Counted from the stretch's first letter, positions 33,748 to 42,995 are shown. The stretch is DNA of 64,000 nt from Lientehia hominis (GCF_021044755.1 NZ_JAJNOR010000001.1:496001-560000); one strand, 5' to 3'. A program made the numbers and translations. The notes: generated from the letters alone by a model not told the origin.

Positions 33748-34866
33748 TTACCAGCTGTAATCGCTGATATTGCTCTTGTCCAGAGAGATAAGTCCAAAGT
33801 ATATGTATTCCCCTGTTACCGTCGCCTCAACATCCTCAAGACCCTCCACTTTAAAGGTATCACCGTCTTTAAATTCTTTTCCTTCCAGCATCTCATAAGC
33901 GGCATAAACGGAAGTATAGGCCAGATAAGCCGGCTCTGTCACATAAGCGCTCTGGACTGTGCCGTCCTCGATATAAGGCCGGATGACATCCGGAAGTGTC
34001 AGGCCTGTTATGAAAATGGAGCCTTTTTCAAGATTCCCCTGCTCCACTGCTTCTTCCACTGCGGCCGCCGCAGAATGAGGTTCATATCCTGAAATGCCGA
34101 TGATGGCTTGAAGATCCGGATTCGCCATGATCAGGTTCTCGGCATTTTGCAGTGCCACCTCGGTATCATCGTCCGACCAGGTAGTGGAAACGAGCTCCAT
34201 ATCCGGATAATTTTCTGACATCTCATCCTGTACGCCTGCGAGGCGTTCCTGCTGGTTTCCAGCGCTGATGCCGCCGCCCATTACCGCAACCTTGGCATCC
34301 TTCCCCACTGCTTCGGCTACATCCTTTACAAACATGCGGCCGCATTCATAATCACTGGCCGAATTCACATAAAAGGTACGTTCACTGTCCGCACAGTCAG
34401 AATCATAGGTCAGGACCAGAATCCCCTGTGCAGCCGCTTTGTCAATGGAAGCCTTGCAGCCGGCCGCATCATTTGTGGCGATTACGATCGCATCTGGCTT
34501 TGCGACGATCGCGTCTTCCAGCATATTAATCTGTTCCGTAGGATCTGCATTTGCGGGACCACTGATGATCACATCGATTCCCAGCTTCTCACCGGCCTCC
34601 TCCGCACCTGTACAGGAATACACGTTCCAGGCGCCTGCTACCTCCTTCGGCATGAAATAAATGGTCTTTTTCTCCCCCTTGTCCGCAGACGTTTCTGCCT
34701 CTTTCTTCGTCTCCTTGCCGCCGTCCGTACTTTCCTTTGCCTCTGTGCCGGAAGTCCCCGCCGTGGCAGAGGTATCTTCCTTTTTCCCACATCCGGCCAG
34801 CAAAACGACCATACACACTGTCAGCATGACTGCCAATCCTAAAGATACCATACGTTTTCTTTTCAT
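33748..34866 (-). CDS. sugar ABC transporter substrate-binding lipoprotein
   Basis: A 372-residue lipoprotein. The signal peptide ends in the lipobox LLAGC near residue 25, followed by a Thr/Glu/Lys-rich linker and a type I periplasmic-binding domain of the ribose/AI-2 kind. Hinge-type motifs such as ANDAAGC and the IIGISGYEP region fit this family. It captures a sugar at the cell surface for the two permeases encoded upstream. The longer frame to 35121 overlaps the permease, and the ATG at 34866 has AAGGAGGG. Confidence 0.93.
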   Translation of the reverse strand: MKRKRMVSLGLAVMLTVCMVVLLAGCGKKEDTSATAGTSGTEAKESTDGGKETKKEAETSADKGEKKTIYFMPKEVAGAWNVYSCTGAEEAGEKLGIDVIISGPANADPTEQINMLEDAIVAKPDAIVIATNDAAGCKASIDKAAAQGILVLTYDSDCADSERTFYVNSASDYECGRMFVKDVAEAVGKDAKVAVMGGGISAGNQQERLAGVQDEMSENYPDMELVSTTWSDDDTEVALQNAENLIMANPDLQAIIGISGYEPHSAAAAVEEAVEQGNLEKGSIFITGLTLPDVIRPYIEDGTVQSAYVTEPAYLAYTSVYAAYEMLEGKEFKDGDTFKVEGLEDVEATVTGEYIYFGLISLDKSNISDYSW

Positions 34867-34913
34867 AAGAACCCTCCTTATTTTTGATTCCCCCATGGGG
34901 GATAATGAAACCG

Positions 34914-35888
34914 TTACTTCTCCTTTTTCTTCCGCACCGGCTCCAGATTGCCGGCGATGACCGACAACAGGATGATCGCCCCCAAGATCGCCGACTGATA
35001 GTAGGCGCTGATATGGGAAATATTCATACCACTTTTCAGATATCCGATCACAATGATCCCGATAAAGGAACCGAGCATAGTGCCTTTTCCTCCGTTTATG
35101 CTGATGCCTCCCAGCAGGCACATGGTGATCGCTTCAAATTCATATCCGTCTCCCAAAGCTGCCTCGATCCCCTGCATTCTGGAGAGGATGACAATCCCTG
35201 CCAGCCCTGAAATGAAACCGTTGAATGTAAATAATCCAATCTTATATTTTCTCACCTTGATACCGGAAAAAGCCGCTGCGCTCGCATTGTTCCCGATTGC
35301 CCGGATATCCATTCCAAACCGCGTTTTCTTCATGGCAGCGGAAAGAATCACAAACACTACGATTACAAGGATAAAGGAATAAGGGATGACGCCGAACAGC
35401 GTACCGTTTCCAAATCGGAAAAACGATTCGTCGGGAAGCCCACGCATCGGCCCTCCCTGCTTAAACACATAGCAGAGGCCGCGGAACGCAGTCATGGTAC
35501 CCAGGGTCACGATCACCGGCTGCATCTTCATCACAGCAATCATAAAACCGTTTAGAAAACCGATGGCCGCAGCCACAGCCAGCGATATGAGGACCGCCAG
35601 CGGGACGGGAACATAGCTCTGCATCAGCGTCCCTGCCAAAAAAGCACAAAAGCACATGACCGATCCGACCGACAGGTCAATATCTCCGGTCAGCATGACC
35701 AGGGACATGGATGCCGCGATCAAGCCTATCTCCGCAAACTTAGCCGCGATATTGGTAAAATTGGCAGGCGTAACATAGACCTTTGATTCCAGAGAAAAAC
35801 CGATCAGCATAAGAATCAGGATACCGGTCAGAATCATATATCTCCTGAGATTATAATTGGAAAAAGCTTTTTTTATCTTTACCTTCAT
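34914..35888 (-). CDS. ribose-type ABC transporter permease (second)
   Basis: A 324-residue permease of the RbsC/AraH family with about nine to ten helices. The motif LTGDIDLSVGSVMCF is the family hallmark, and the coupling-helix region RAIGNNASAAAFSGIKV contacts the ATPase. It begins in a four-base ATGA overlap with the first permease, so the two are made together and likely form a heterodimeric channel. Confidence 0.93.
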   Translation of the reverse strand: MKVKIKKAFSNYNLRRYMILTGILILMLIGFSLESKVYVTPANFTNIAAKFAEIGLIAASMSLVMLTGDIDLSVGSVMCFCAFLAGTLMQSYVPVPLAVLISLAVAAAIGFLNGFMIAVMKMQPVIVTLGTMTAFRGLCYVFKQGGPMRGLPDESFFRFGNGTLFGVIPYSFILVIVVFVILSAAMKKTRFGMDIRAIGNNASAAAFSGIKVRKYKIGLFTFNGFISGLAGIVILSRMQGIEAALGDGYEFEAITMCLLGGISINGGKGTMLGSFIGIIVIGYLKSGMNISHISAYYQSAILGAIILLSVIAGNLEPVRKKKEK

Positions 35889-36853
35889 CTATCCTTTTCA
35901 CCTCCAAGCTTTTTCCGGAAGACTGCGGAGCTCTGCAAAAACTGCACGAGCATGGAAAGGAGAATCAGGATTCCTGTAAGCGCAGTCACCCAATAATCTG
36001 TGGAACGCGCCAGGATCATCCCGTTGTTAAGGACTGCCATGGTCAGAGCCCCGAATACGATTCCCAGAACTCTGCCCCGCCCTCCGCTCATGCTGGCTCC
36101 TCCCAGCAGCACTACTGCCAGAAGGGTATTCACCGTATCGCTTCCGATTTTAGACGCCAGAATGTTTTGATAAAGGCTTGAATAAAGGATTGCCGCTACG
36201 CCGATCAGGATACCGGAAAAAGCGTATACACTCCTCTTTGTTCTGCCCACGTCGATTCCCGCCTGGACGGCTGCTTCACTGTTGCCTCCTACCGCGTAAA
36301 TTCTTCTTCCAAACCTTGTTTTGCCGAGTATGACCGCTGTGATAGCCGCCACTGCCGCGAAGCAGAGAAAGGGAACCGGTATCACGCCTGCCAGCTGCCC
36401 GGAACCCAGGGAAAGCATCGCCGGCGAGGTGATGATATAAGCTTGTACACTGAACATCAGCGCAATTCCCCGAATCAGATTTTTTGCCGCCAAAGTCACA
36501 ATCAGATCCGGCAGCTTTATTTTTGTGACCAAAACCCCTTTCAGATACCCCACCACGGCTCCGCAGATGAGTACCTGCAGAAAGACAATGGCAAATGGAA
36601 TCTTTTTGGATTCCAGAAATCCGGTCAGCACACATAATAATGACAGCGTAGAACCAATTGAAATATCGATTCCGCCGGTCAGCACGATCAGGAACAGGGA
36701 AACTCCCAGAATACCGTTGATCGCAACCTGCTTGCCGATCATTTTGATATTTCCAAGACCTGCGAATCTGGGTGTGATCAGGGTAAATAAAAGGAACAAT
36801 AGTATCATGGACAGCAACGGCGCCCATTCATGTGATCTCCTGCCGCTCTTCAC
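35885..36853 (-). CDS. ribose-type ABC transporter permease (first)
   Basis: A 322-residue RbsC-like permease. LTGGIDISIGSTLSL is the family motif, and YAVGGNSEAAVQAGIDV is the ATPase-contact segment. The start is a GTG at 36853, with GGAGG six bases upstream, inside the last codons of the ATPase gene. The longer frame adds nine residues without support. It pairs with the second permease. Confidence 0.92.
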   Translation of the reverse strand: MKSGRRSHEWAPLLSMILLFLLFTLITPRFAGLGNIKMIGKQVAINGILGVSLFLIVLTGGIDISIGSTLSLLCVLTGFLESKKIPFAIVFLQVLICGAVVGYLKGVLVTKIKLPDLIVTLAAKNLIRGIALMFSVQAYIITSPAMLSLGSGQLAGVIPVPFLCFAAVAAITAVILGKTRFGRRIYAVGGNSEAAVQAGIDVGRTKRSVYAFSGILIGVAAILYSSLYQNILASKIGSDTVNTLLAVVLLGGASMSGGRGRVLGIVFGALTMAVLNNGMILARSTDYWVTALTGILILLSMLVQFLQSSAVFRKKLGGEKDR

Positions 36854-38354
36854 TCTGTTCCTCCTTTCCGCCGGACGCAAGCTTCAAAAGCCGTTCCTGC
36901 TGCAAGCCTTCTGTCTTCAAGGTCGCACAGATGCGTCCTTTATGCATGATCATCACTCTGTCCGTCATGCCGAGGACCTCCGGCGCCTCCGAAGAGATCA
37001 GGAGAATGCCCAGCTCCTCCGTCTTTACCAGCCGGTCGATCAGATTATAGATCTCAGCCTTTGCGCCCACATCCACCCCTCTCGTTGGCTCATTCAAAAT
37101 CAAGACCTTAGGATGGATGGACAGCCATTTAGACAGGACTACCTTCTGCTGATTTCCTCCTGATAAAAGGTTGACATGGGTATCCCGGCTGACCGCTTTT
37201 ATGGACAAAGCCTCCATATATTTATCACAGATATCTCTGTTTTTTGCCCAGTCCACAAAAATTCCTTTTCTGTAGCTGCCACACCCTACCATGGAAATGT
37301 TTTCAAACACGGACATGTCCCGGACAAATCCGTCCTTTTTACGGTTGAGAGGGACATAGGCAATCCCGTTTTTTACCATATTGGGAATATCCGTCTTTTT
37401 TATCGCCTGCCCGTTCAATGTGACTCCGCCTCTCGTCGGCTTCCGGTATCCGAATAAGGTCTCAGCAAGCTCCAGAGTACCGGATCCGGCAAGCCCATAT
37501 ATCCCCAGGACCTCTGATTTCATCAGCTCAAAGCTCACCTGTTCAAAATTCTCACCGTTGAAATCCGAAACCCGGAGCAGAACGCCGTCATTTTTTGTCG
37601 GCGTATGTACATAATACTCATCCAGCTGCCGGCCGACCATCTTATTCACCATCTGCTCCACCGTGGTCTCTCCCACATTCACGACATCGACCACCGTCCC
37701 ATTCCGTAAAATGGTCACCCGGTCGCAGATAGCCTCTATCTCAACCATCTTGTGGGATACATATATGATCGTAATTCCCCGTCTGTTCAGCTTCCGGATG
37801 AACTGGAAGAAAATCTCCACTTCATTTTCCGGGAGCGCGGCAGTCGGCTCATCCATGATGATCAGCTCCGCGTTCATGGACATCGCTTTCGCGATCTCGA
37901 CCATCTGCTGTTCATGGATACTGAGCTCACTGCCCATGCGGTTTACATCGATTTCCACCCCCAGCGTCTCCAGCACCTTGCGCGCATCTTCCTCCATCCT
38001 TTTTTTCTGGATCATCCCAAATTTCCCGACATAGTCTTTCCTGTCCAGAAAAATGTTCTCGGTCACCGTCATATTTGGAAAAATATTCAGCTCCTGGTGC
38101 ATGAACGCGATTCCATCATCTGCGGATTCTTCAATGGACGCATATGTGACCTCCCGGCCTTTAAATAGAATCGTACCGGAGGTGCGGGTGTATAACCCGG
38201 TCAGTATCTTTAAAAGCGTGGATTTCCCCGCGCCGTTCTCACCGATCAGTCCCATGATCTCTCCCTGTCTGACATCAAGGCCTGCATGGTTAAGGACTGT
38301 CGCACCGGGAAAGGTTTTATCAATATCTTTCATCTGAAGAATATATTCCGCCAA
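36828..38354 (-). CDS. sugar ABC transporter ATPase with two ABC domains
   Basis: A 508-residue RbsA/XylG/MglA-type ATPase. The N-terminal domain has Walker A GENGAGKST, a signature with SIHEQQMVEIAKAM and Walker B LIIMDEPTAAL. The C-terminal domain has a degenerate Walker A (YGLAGSGTLE), signature LLSGGNQQKVVLSKWL and Walker B VLILNEPTRGVDVG. A degenerate second Walker A is normal for this class. The start is TTG at 38354 with GGAAGG close upstream, and the longer frame runs back into the preceding gene. It is the second gene of the cassette. Confidence 0.92.
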   Translation of the reverse strand: MAEYILQMKDIDKTFPGATVLNHAGLDVRQGEIMGLIGENGAGKSTLLKILTGLYTRTSGTILFKGREVTYASIEESADDGIAFMHQELNIFPNMTVTENIFLDRKDYVGKFGMIQKKRMEEDARKVLETLGVEIDVNRMGSELSIHEQQMVEIAKAMSMNAELIIMDEPTAALPENEVEIFFQFIRKLNRRGITIIYVSHKMVEIEAICDRVTILRNGTVVDVVNVGETTVEQMVNKMVGRQLDEYYVHTPTKNDGVLLRVSDFNGENFEQVSFELMKSEVLGIYGLAGSGTLELAETLFGYRKPTRGGVTLNGQAIKKTDIPNMVKNGIAYVPLNRKKDGFVRDMSVFENISMVGCGSYRKGIFVDWAKNRDICDKYMEALSIKAVSRDTHVNLLSGGNQQKVVLSKWLSIHPKVLILNEPTRGVDVGAKAEIYNLIDRLVKTEELGILLISSEAPEVLGMTDRVMIMHKGRICATLKTEGLQQERLLKLASGGKEEQSEERQEIT

Positions 38355-38382
38355 TGTTCCTTCCCCTTTCTTTCCCGGCCAG

Positions 38383-39588
38383 TCAAGCCTCCGGCGCATC
38401 CGGCATTCCGCAGTTATTGCAGAAATGCTTTAACATAACCAGGTCCTCGCAGGAATGATTGGAAATCAGGACACCTTCATTCGCACGCTCATGGGATACG
38501 AAGAACTCATCCTTTGTCATCTGTCCTATCCGGATCACATTGGGAGACTCACACTCCAGCTCACCGAACATGCCGTGACCCGACAGCAGAATACATCCGT
38601 ACGCGGCCTGATCTTTGATCAAAACAGTCTTCCCCGGCCTGATCGTCAGCTCCTTTGCACCGAAGTAAGGGTTTCCATATGTAATCCATTTGGATATATA
38701 ATCCTCTGTCTCAATCTCCGTGACAGGACGGCGGAAATATTTTTTGCGGTAATATGGATCCGTATTTATCTCCCAGTCAATCAGACTCATGGTATATTCG
38801 TATTCATCCTCCGCGTCGTCGGGAACCAGGTTGTTCATTTCACTGTGGGGGAATGCAGGATAATGATTGTCCGTATAATTTTCAAATACCGCGTAGGATT
38901 CGCTCATCCACTGAGGTTCATAGGTACACCATGCGCCGCAGCCATGCAGGACGCCAGCCGGAGTATACCAGCCGGTTCCCAGTTCCAGACGGTACGCTCT
39001 GGACAGCTCCACAATCCTGTTTTCCCCCTTGTCAAAGTCTCTGAGCCTCTCCAGGACTTCTTCCCTGCTCACAGACGGATCGATTCCAAGATATGTGATC
39101 ACATTCGCATTCGCGGCGGACATGTTCATCTGAGGTGGATAATAATACGCCTCCGGTTTCATGACGGCTCCCGGCTTACAGCAGGCTGCCTCCTCCGTAG
39201 GGTGTACATGGAAAAAGGAAGTAGTCGCATAATCATAGAATTTAGAGAACATCGGCCACCGGCCATATTTGTCCCATAGTTCTTTTCCAATCAGGTCCTC
39301 CTTCAATTCATCCACAGCATCCTTAAAAAGAATCCGTTCTCCTTCGCAGTCTACATACTGCATTCCCAGATCTTCCGGAGCATCTTTCACGCCATGCTCC
39401 ACCGGAGCCGTCGCACAGAACCAGCGTTCCTCGATCATGCCCAGTTCATTTCCATAATAGGCGTAATCATCCGGATGAAGTCTGAGCCTCCTCCCCGGCA
39501 TCCAGGAATCTCTCGGAATAAAATCCGGGACCATACGAAGAATTCCGTTATTTTTCTTCATCGTCTCTTCCAATGTCTTGCGTGCCAT
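38383..39588 (-). CDS. phosphomannose isomerase-like cupin protein, probable sugar isomerase
   Basis: A 401-residue protein and first gene of the sugar cassette. A His-rich metal site typical of class I mannose-6-phosphate isomerase-like cupins is suggested by FFHVHPTEEAA near residue 125 and TGWYTPAGVLHG near residue 207. A second cupin-like segment appears near residues 310-345 (TIRPGKTVLIKDQ). A Cys/His pair closes the protein (HFCNNCGMPD). I think it isomerises the imported sugar before the FGGY kinase, but the exact reaction is unknown. The ATG at 39588 has GGGAGGG six bases upstream. Confidence 0.68.
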   Translation of the reverse strand: MARKTLEETMKKNNGILRMVPDFIPRDSWMPGRRLRLHPDDYAYYGNELGMIEERWFCATAPVEHGVKDAPEDLGMQYVDCEGERILFKDAVDELKEDLIGKELWDKYGRWPMFSKFYDYATTSFFHVHPTEEAACCKPGAVMKPEAYYYPPQMNMSAANANVITYLGIDPSVSREEVLERLRDFDKGENRIVELSRAYRLELGTGWYTPAGVLHGCGAWCTYEPQWMSESYAVFENYTDNHYPAFPHSEMNNLVPDDAEDEYEYTMSLIDWEINTDPYYRKKYFRRPVTEIETEDYISKWITYGNPYFGAKELTIRPGKTVLIKDQAAYGCILLSGHGMFGELECESPNVIRIGQMTKDEFFVSHERANEGVLISNHSCEDLVMLKHFCNNCGMPDAPEA

Positions 39589-39709
39589 AAAATACCCTCC
39601 CATTCTTTATGATTGATTGAAACTATAGATACCCTCCCAAATTTTCTCAAATTTTGCGCATTGCAACATATTATTTCTATATTTATAGATTTTATGGCTA
39701 TATATGTAT

Positions 39710-39738
39710 ATTATATTTCCCGTATTTCCTCATGTAAA
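39710..39738 (-). promoter_or_regulatory. sugar cassette promoter
   Basis: Minus strand TTTACA, 17-base spacer, consensus TATAAT. The predicted start at about 39703 gives a leader of about 115 bases before the first gene. Confidence 0.78.
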
Positions 39739-39777
39739 ATGAATTATTGTCATTAACTCCATAATCGTCAGTTATGG
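39738..39777 (-). promoter_or_regulatory. paired dyads, probable LysR operator
   Basis: Two inverted repeats with 7-base spacers: AATGA/TCATT at 39738-39754 and CCATAA/TTATGG at 39759-39777. Their centres are 22 bases apart and sit at about -43 and -65 of the cassette promoter, as in classical LysR activation and recognition sites. Confidence 0.6.
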
Positions 39778-39792
39778 TGGTGAAAGCAAATA

Positions 39793-39820
39793 CAGGGCGG
39801 AATCCATGGATTCCGCCCTG
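39793..39820 (-). terminator. lysR terminator
   Basis: A 13-base perfect stem (CAGGGCGGAATCC and its complement) just after the regulator's stop codon. The T-run is short, but the stem is very stable. Confidence 0.75.
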
Positions 39821-39840
39821 TTTATTGGATAAGGAAAGTC

Positions 39841-40734
39841 TTATTTACTTTTCTGAGAAATGCACTCTATTAAATTTCGGAGGCAGGAGGGCATCTCCTT
39901 CTCCTTATTCCATGCCACATAGGTATCCCTTGCATCCAGCGGCTGAGCCATGGGAAGCTCCGTAAGCTGGGTATACCGATAATCCATCTGGGCAATCTCT
40001 TTGGATACGACGGCAAGCCCGAATCCTTCCAGCGCCAGCTGGATCATCACCGTCGTACTCCCCACCTCCAGACTCGCTTTGACCTGTACTCCGATCTCCT
40101 TCATCTTGTCATCAAACAATTTACGGGTATGGGTTATGCGGGGATGCAGAAGGATTGGAAATTCCGTGAGCATTCCCCAGTCCAGTGTGCCCAGCTTTGC
40201 CAGCGCTGCATACCGTTCTCCCGCCACGACCACCTCGTGCATTTCACTGATCTTTCTGAATTCCAGTCTGTCACACTCCACATATTTATTCAGGAGTCCG
40301 ATATCAATATCCTTCTGCAGCAGGCTTCCGATTGTCTGCTCTGAATTGGAGTACAAAGTCTCCTTGACAATCACATTAGGATACAGATTATGGTACTCCC
40401 GAATGACGGGAATCATGAAATATGTAAACAGATCATCTCCTCCGCCGATATTAACTTCCCCATAGTCTGAGTAATTGATCTGGGATATCTGCTTCACCGT
40501 ATTATCCATGATATCCATACTCTGCCTGACACCTTCAAACAAGATCTCCCCTGCCGGTGTCAGCCTTACCCCCTTTTGATTTCGATAGAAAAGCTGACAA
40601 TCCAGCTTTTGTTCCAGCTTCGCAATGGATTTGCTGAGAGCCGGCTGGGAAATGTGGATCTCCTCAGAGGCCTTAGTGATATTCTGGGCCAATGCAACAC
40701 AGTAAAAATAATACTCGTTAATATCAAAGAACAT
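39841..40734 (-). CDS. LysR-family transcriptional regulator
   Basis: A 297-residue regulator. The N-terminal winged helix-turn-helix (AQNITKASEEIHISQPALSKSI) covers about residues 15-36 and is followed by the linker helix and an effector domain from about residue 90, with the ligand-cleft segments typical of the family. GGGGAGGGG lies before the ATG. It is directly upstream of the sugar cassette in the same orientation but has its own promoter and terminator, so it probably senses the sugar or its phosphate and activates the cassette through the dyads at 39738-39777. Confidence 0.92.
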   Translation of the reverse strand: MFFDINEYYFYCVALAQNITKASEEIHISQPALSKSIAKLEQKLDCQLFYRNQKGVRLTPAGEILFEGVRQSMDIMDNTVKQISQINYSDYGEVNIGGGDDLFTYFMIPVIREYHNLYPNVIVKETLYSNSEQTIGSLLQKDIDIGLLNKYVECDRLEFRKISEMHEVVVAGERYAALAKLGTLDWGMLTEFPILLHPRITHTRKLFDDKMKEIGVQVKASLEVGSTTVMIQLALEGFGLAVVSKEIAQMDYRYTQLTELPMAQPLDARDTYVAWNKEKEMPSCLRNLIECISQKSK

Positions 40735-40835
40735 GCACTATCCCCTCCCCAGTCCCGTTCCTGGACCCTCCATTCAGCTGTATCCGCCTCCATAATCGAA
40801 CAAAATATACCCTTCTTTTGTTCTTTGTTTTACTT

Positions 40836-40864
40836 ATTGTATCATAAATGACAGAAAGAGACAA
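40836..40864 (-). promoter_or_regulatory. lysR promoter
   Basis: Minus strand TTGTCT, 17-base spacer, TACAAT. The leader that follows contains TCCATAATCG on the plus strand, also present in the cassette dyad. Confidence 0.72.
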
Positions 40865-41079
40865 ATTCCGACATCACACAGAATTCGGACAGAAGTTTCC
40901 AGCGCAAATACCGCCGCAGGAAATAATGTGGCGATCATGCTTTCCATTGATAAAATCCATTTAATTAATTTTCTTGAATTCCCTTCTCAAGATGAATGAA
41001 TATCATTCATTTAATATCCTTTAAGTATCCCTGTCCGGCAGACAGGAATTTTATTAACTCAGTTTCTTTAATATTCCTA

Positions 41080-41319
41080 TTAGAATGGTCTTGATCCTTC
41101 TGACCCTCTCTTCTCTCGCCAGCTCCTGATCCAGCAAGATGCCCAACTGTCCATATACACAGAAGGATGCCGCGGCATCTGTTCTGCCATCTGAACCAGA
41201 GAGATCCCCGGCCTTTTCAAAACCTTCGAGATCTGATCCGTCTGGGGCTGGGCATATTGATCTATGGCCGTATCAAACAATATCTCCTTTGAGGGAAAAT
41301 AGCGATGATATTTATTCAT
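41080..41319 (-). pseudogene. truncated TetR/AcrR-type regulator remnant
   Basis: A 79-residue frame that begins MNKYHRYFPSKEILFDTAI. This matches the end of the TetR DNA-binding domain (the YxxFxSKExLF motif), but the preceding helix-turn-helix is absent because an in-frame TAA lies four codons upstream. The remainder resembles the start of a ligand domain and then ends. I read it as the leftover of a disrupted regulator. The rest of 40865-41079 shows nothing. Confidence 0.5.
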
Positions 41320-41326
41320 TGTGTTT

Positions 41327-42184
41327 TCATTTTAAAAAGAATAAGACTCCCAGAGTACCCGGTCCGCAGTGACTGGAAATAACTCCTCCTGCCCGGGTCT
41401 CAATAATCTCCTGGAACTTCCCGAGGCCTTCCAGATATGTCCGGACCTGCTCCACTACAGCCCTCCCGCATCCTGAATGGGTGATAAATATCCTTTTTCC
41501 GTCTGCCCTTAATAAATCTTCCTCCATATCCTTTGTGTACTTGAGAATAACCTTTTCCAGAGTACCGCGGTACTTTTTTTCCACGCCCATCTTTCCGTCT
41601 TTCACTTCAATCCTCGGCTTAAGCTTAAGTGTATTGGCTAAAAGGGCAGCAGCAGCCGTGCACCGTCCTCCTCTGGCAAGATAAGTCAAAGTATCTACGA
41701 CAAAGCTTGCCCTCACTTTATCTTTAATTTCTTCAATGATTTTCACGATTTCCTCTGCCGGCATACCTGTTTTCGCGAGCTCCGCGGCCCGAAGCACCTG
41801 CAGGCCGATTCCGGTGGAAAGACTCCTGGAATCTATGACAAACAATCTGTCTGTCTCAAGCTCCGCAGCCGCAAGACGCATAACATTGCATGTGGTGCTC
41901 ATCTCTTCTGAGATGCCGATAAAGATCACGTCCCGTCCGTCTTTGATATACGGCCCGGCTGCCTCCAATGCCTTTTCCATGGAGATCGCTGCAGTTTTCG
42001 GAGTCGTTTTGTGTTCCTCCGACCAGCGGAAGATTTCCTCCGGCGTCACTTCCGTTCTGTCATAATAGCTCTTATCATCCATAACGATGCATAACGGCAC
42101 TATCGTTATTTCGTATTTCTTCAGCAGCTCCTCCGTCAGGTCACAGGTGCTGTCCGCAATTATTTTAACATCAGCGTTATTCAT
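41327..42184 (-). CDS. DegV family fatty-acid-binding protein
   Basis: A 285-residue DegV protein. The opening VKIIADSTCDLTEELL is the N-terminal signature, SEEMSTTCNVM and VIDSRSLSTGIG line the lipid site, and the C-terminal EDP-type domain includes HCGPGTLGVLF. DegV (FakB-like) proteins bind a fatty acid and can present it to a FakA kinase for phosphorylation. No fakA lies in the window. The start has GGGAG upstream. Confidence 0.92.
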   Translation of the reverse strand: MNNADVKIIADSTCDLTEELLKKYEITIVPLCIVMDDKSYYDRTEVTPEEIFRWSEEHKTTPKTAAISMEKALEAAGPYIKDGRDVIFIGISEEMSTTCNVMRLAAAELETDRLFVIDSRSLSTGIGLQVLRAAELAKTGMPAEEIVKIIEEIKDKVRASFVVDTLTYLARGGRCTAAAALLANTLKLKPRIEVKDGKMGVEKKYRGTLEKVILKYTKDMEEDLLRADGKRIFITHSGCGRAVVEQVRTYLEGLGKFQEIIETRAGGVISSHCGPGTLGVLFFLK

Positions 42185-42287
42185 GTGCTGCTCTCCCTTC
42201 TGTTCCCCGCAGTAATGCGTTTTATGTCCGCGTATATTCTAGCACAGGAAAGATAAAAAAGCACCTGCTATTCCAAAGCTTTTGCCG

Positions 42288-42995
42288 TTACTTTTCCTTG
42301 AGGAACTTATATACCGTCTGATTGAATTCTTCCGGCTGCTCACATGCTATAAAATGGCTTCCTTTCAGAAAACACAGACAGCTGTCCGGAATACTCTCAT
42401 GAATCTCTCTCGTATGGGAAGCCTTGATCATATCCTTTGTCCCGGCTATTACCAGAGTGGGTACACATAGCTTCAAAAGCTCTTCCTTAGAAATGTGGGG
42501 CTCGGTCACCATGAGTCCCAAAAGCTCCTTTTTCCTCCTGAGTTTTTTATCAAGCAAAGACAAAGCGGCAACCATGGCATAGCCCAGGACGATGGGCAGC
42601 TGAGCGCCGGCGCGGACGCCGGAGGGCCGGAGATTTCCTCCGTTGAGCACCATCTTTTCCAGATATTCCGGATATTTCAACGCAAATATCATGGCGATAT
42701 TCGCGCCGTCGCTGAACCCAAGAAGAAGGATACGGGATAGTCCCATTTCATCTAGAAACTGCCTAAGGTCCTCGGCAAACTGTTCCAATGTAAATGGCGC
42801 AGCGCCTCTTGGCGACTGTCCATGTCCCCTGGTATCGACCGCGATCACCCGGTATTCACGTGAGAAGAACTCTATCTGACGGACAAAATAAGAGCCATCC
42901 TCGCCATTTCCATGAAGGAGCACCAAAGGCATTCCTTCTCCTTTTTCCGTATAGTGCAGGCGAAAATCCTCTTCCGTCTCTCTGCCCGTTTTCAT
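42288..42995 (-). CDS. alpha/beta hydrolase
   Basis: A 235-residue alpha/beta-fold hydrolase. The oxyanion region is LVLLHGNGEDG near residue 25, the nucleophile elbow is LLGFSDGAN (Ser near residue 94), an Asp lies in AGTKDMI, and the catalytic His is in GSHFIACEQP near residue 214. The triad is complete. The substrate is unknown. It is a monocistronic gene by spacing. Confidence 0.88.
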   Translation of the reverse strand: MKTGRETEEDFRLHYTEKGEGMPLVLLHGNGEDGSYFVRQIEFFSREYRVIAVDTRGHGQSPRGAAPFTLEQFAEDLRQFLDEMGLSRILLLGFSDGANIAMIFALKYPEYLEKMVLNGGNLRPSGVRAGAQLPIVLGYAMVAALSLLDKKLRRKKELLGLMVTEPHISKEELLKLCVPTLVIAGTKDMIKASHTREIHESIPDSCLCFLKGSHFIACEQPEEFNQTVYKFLKEK

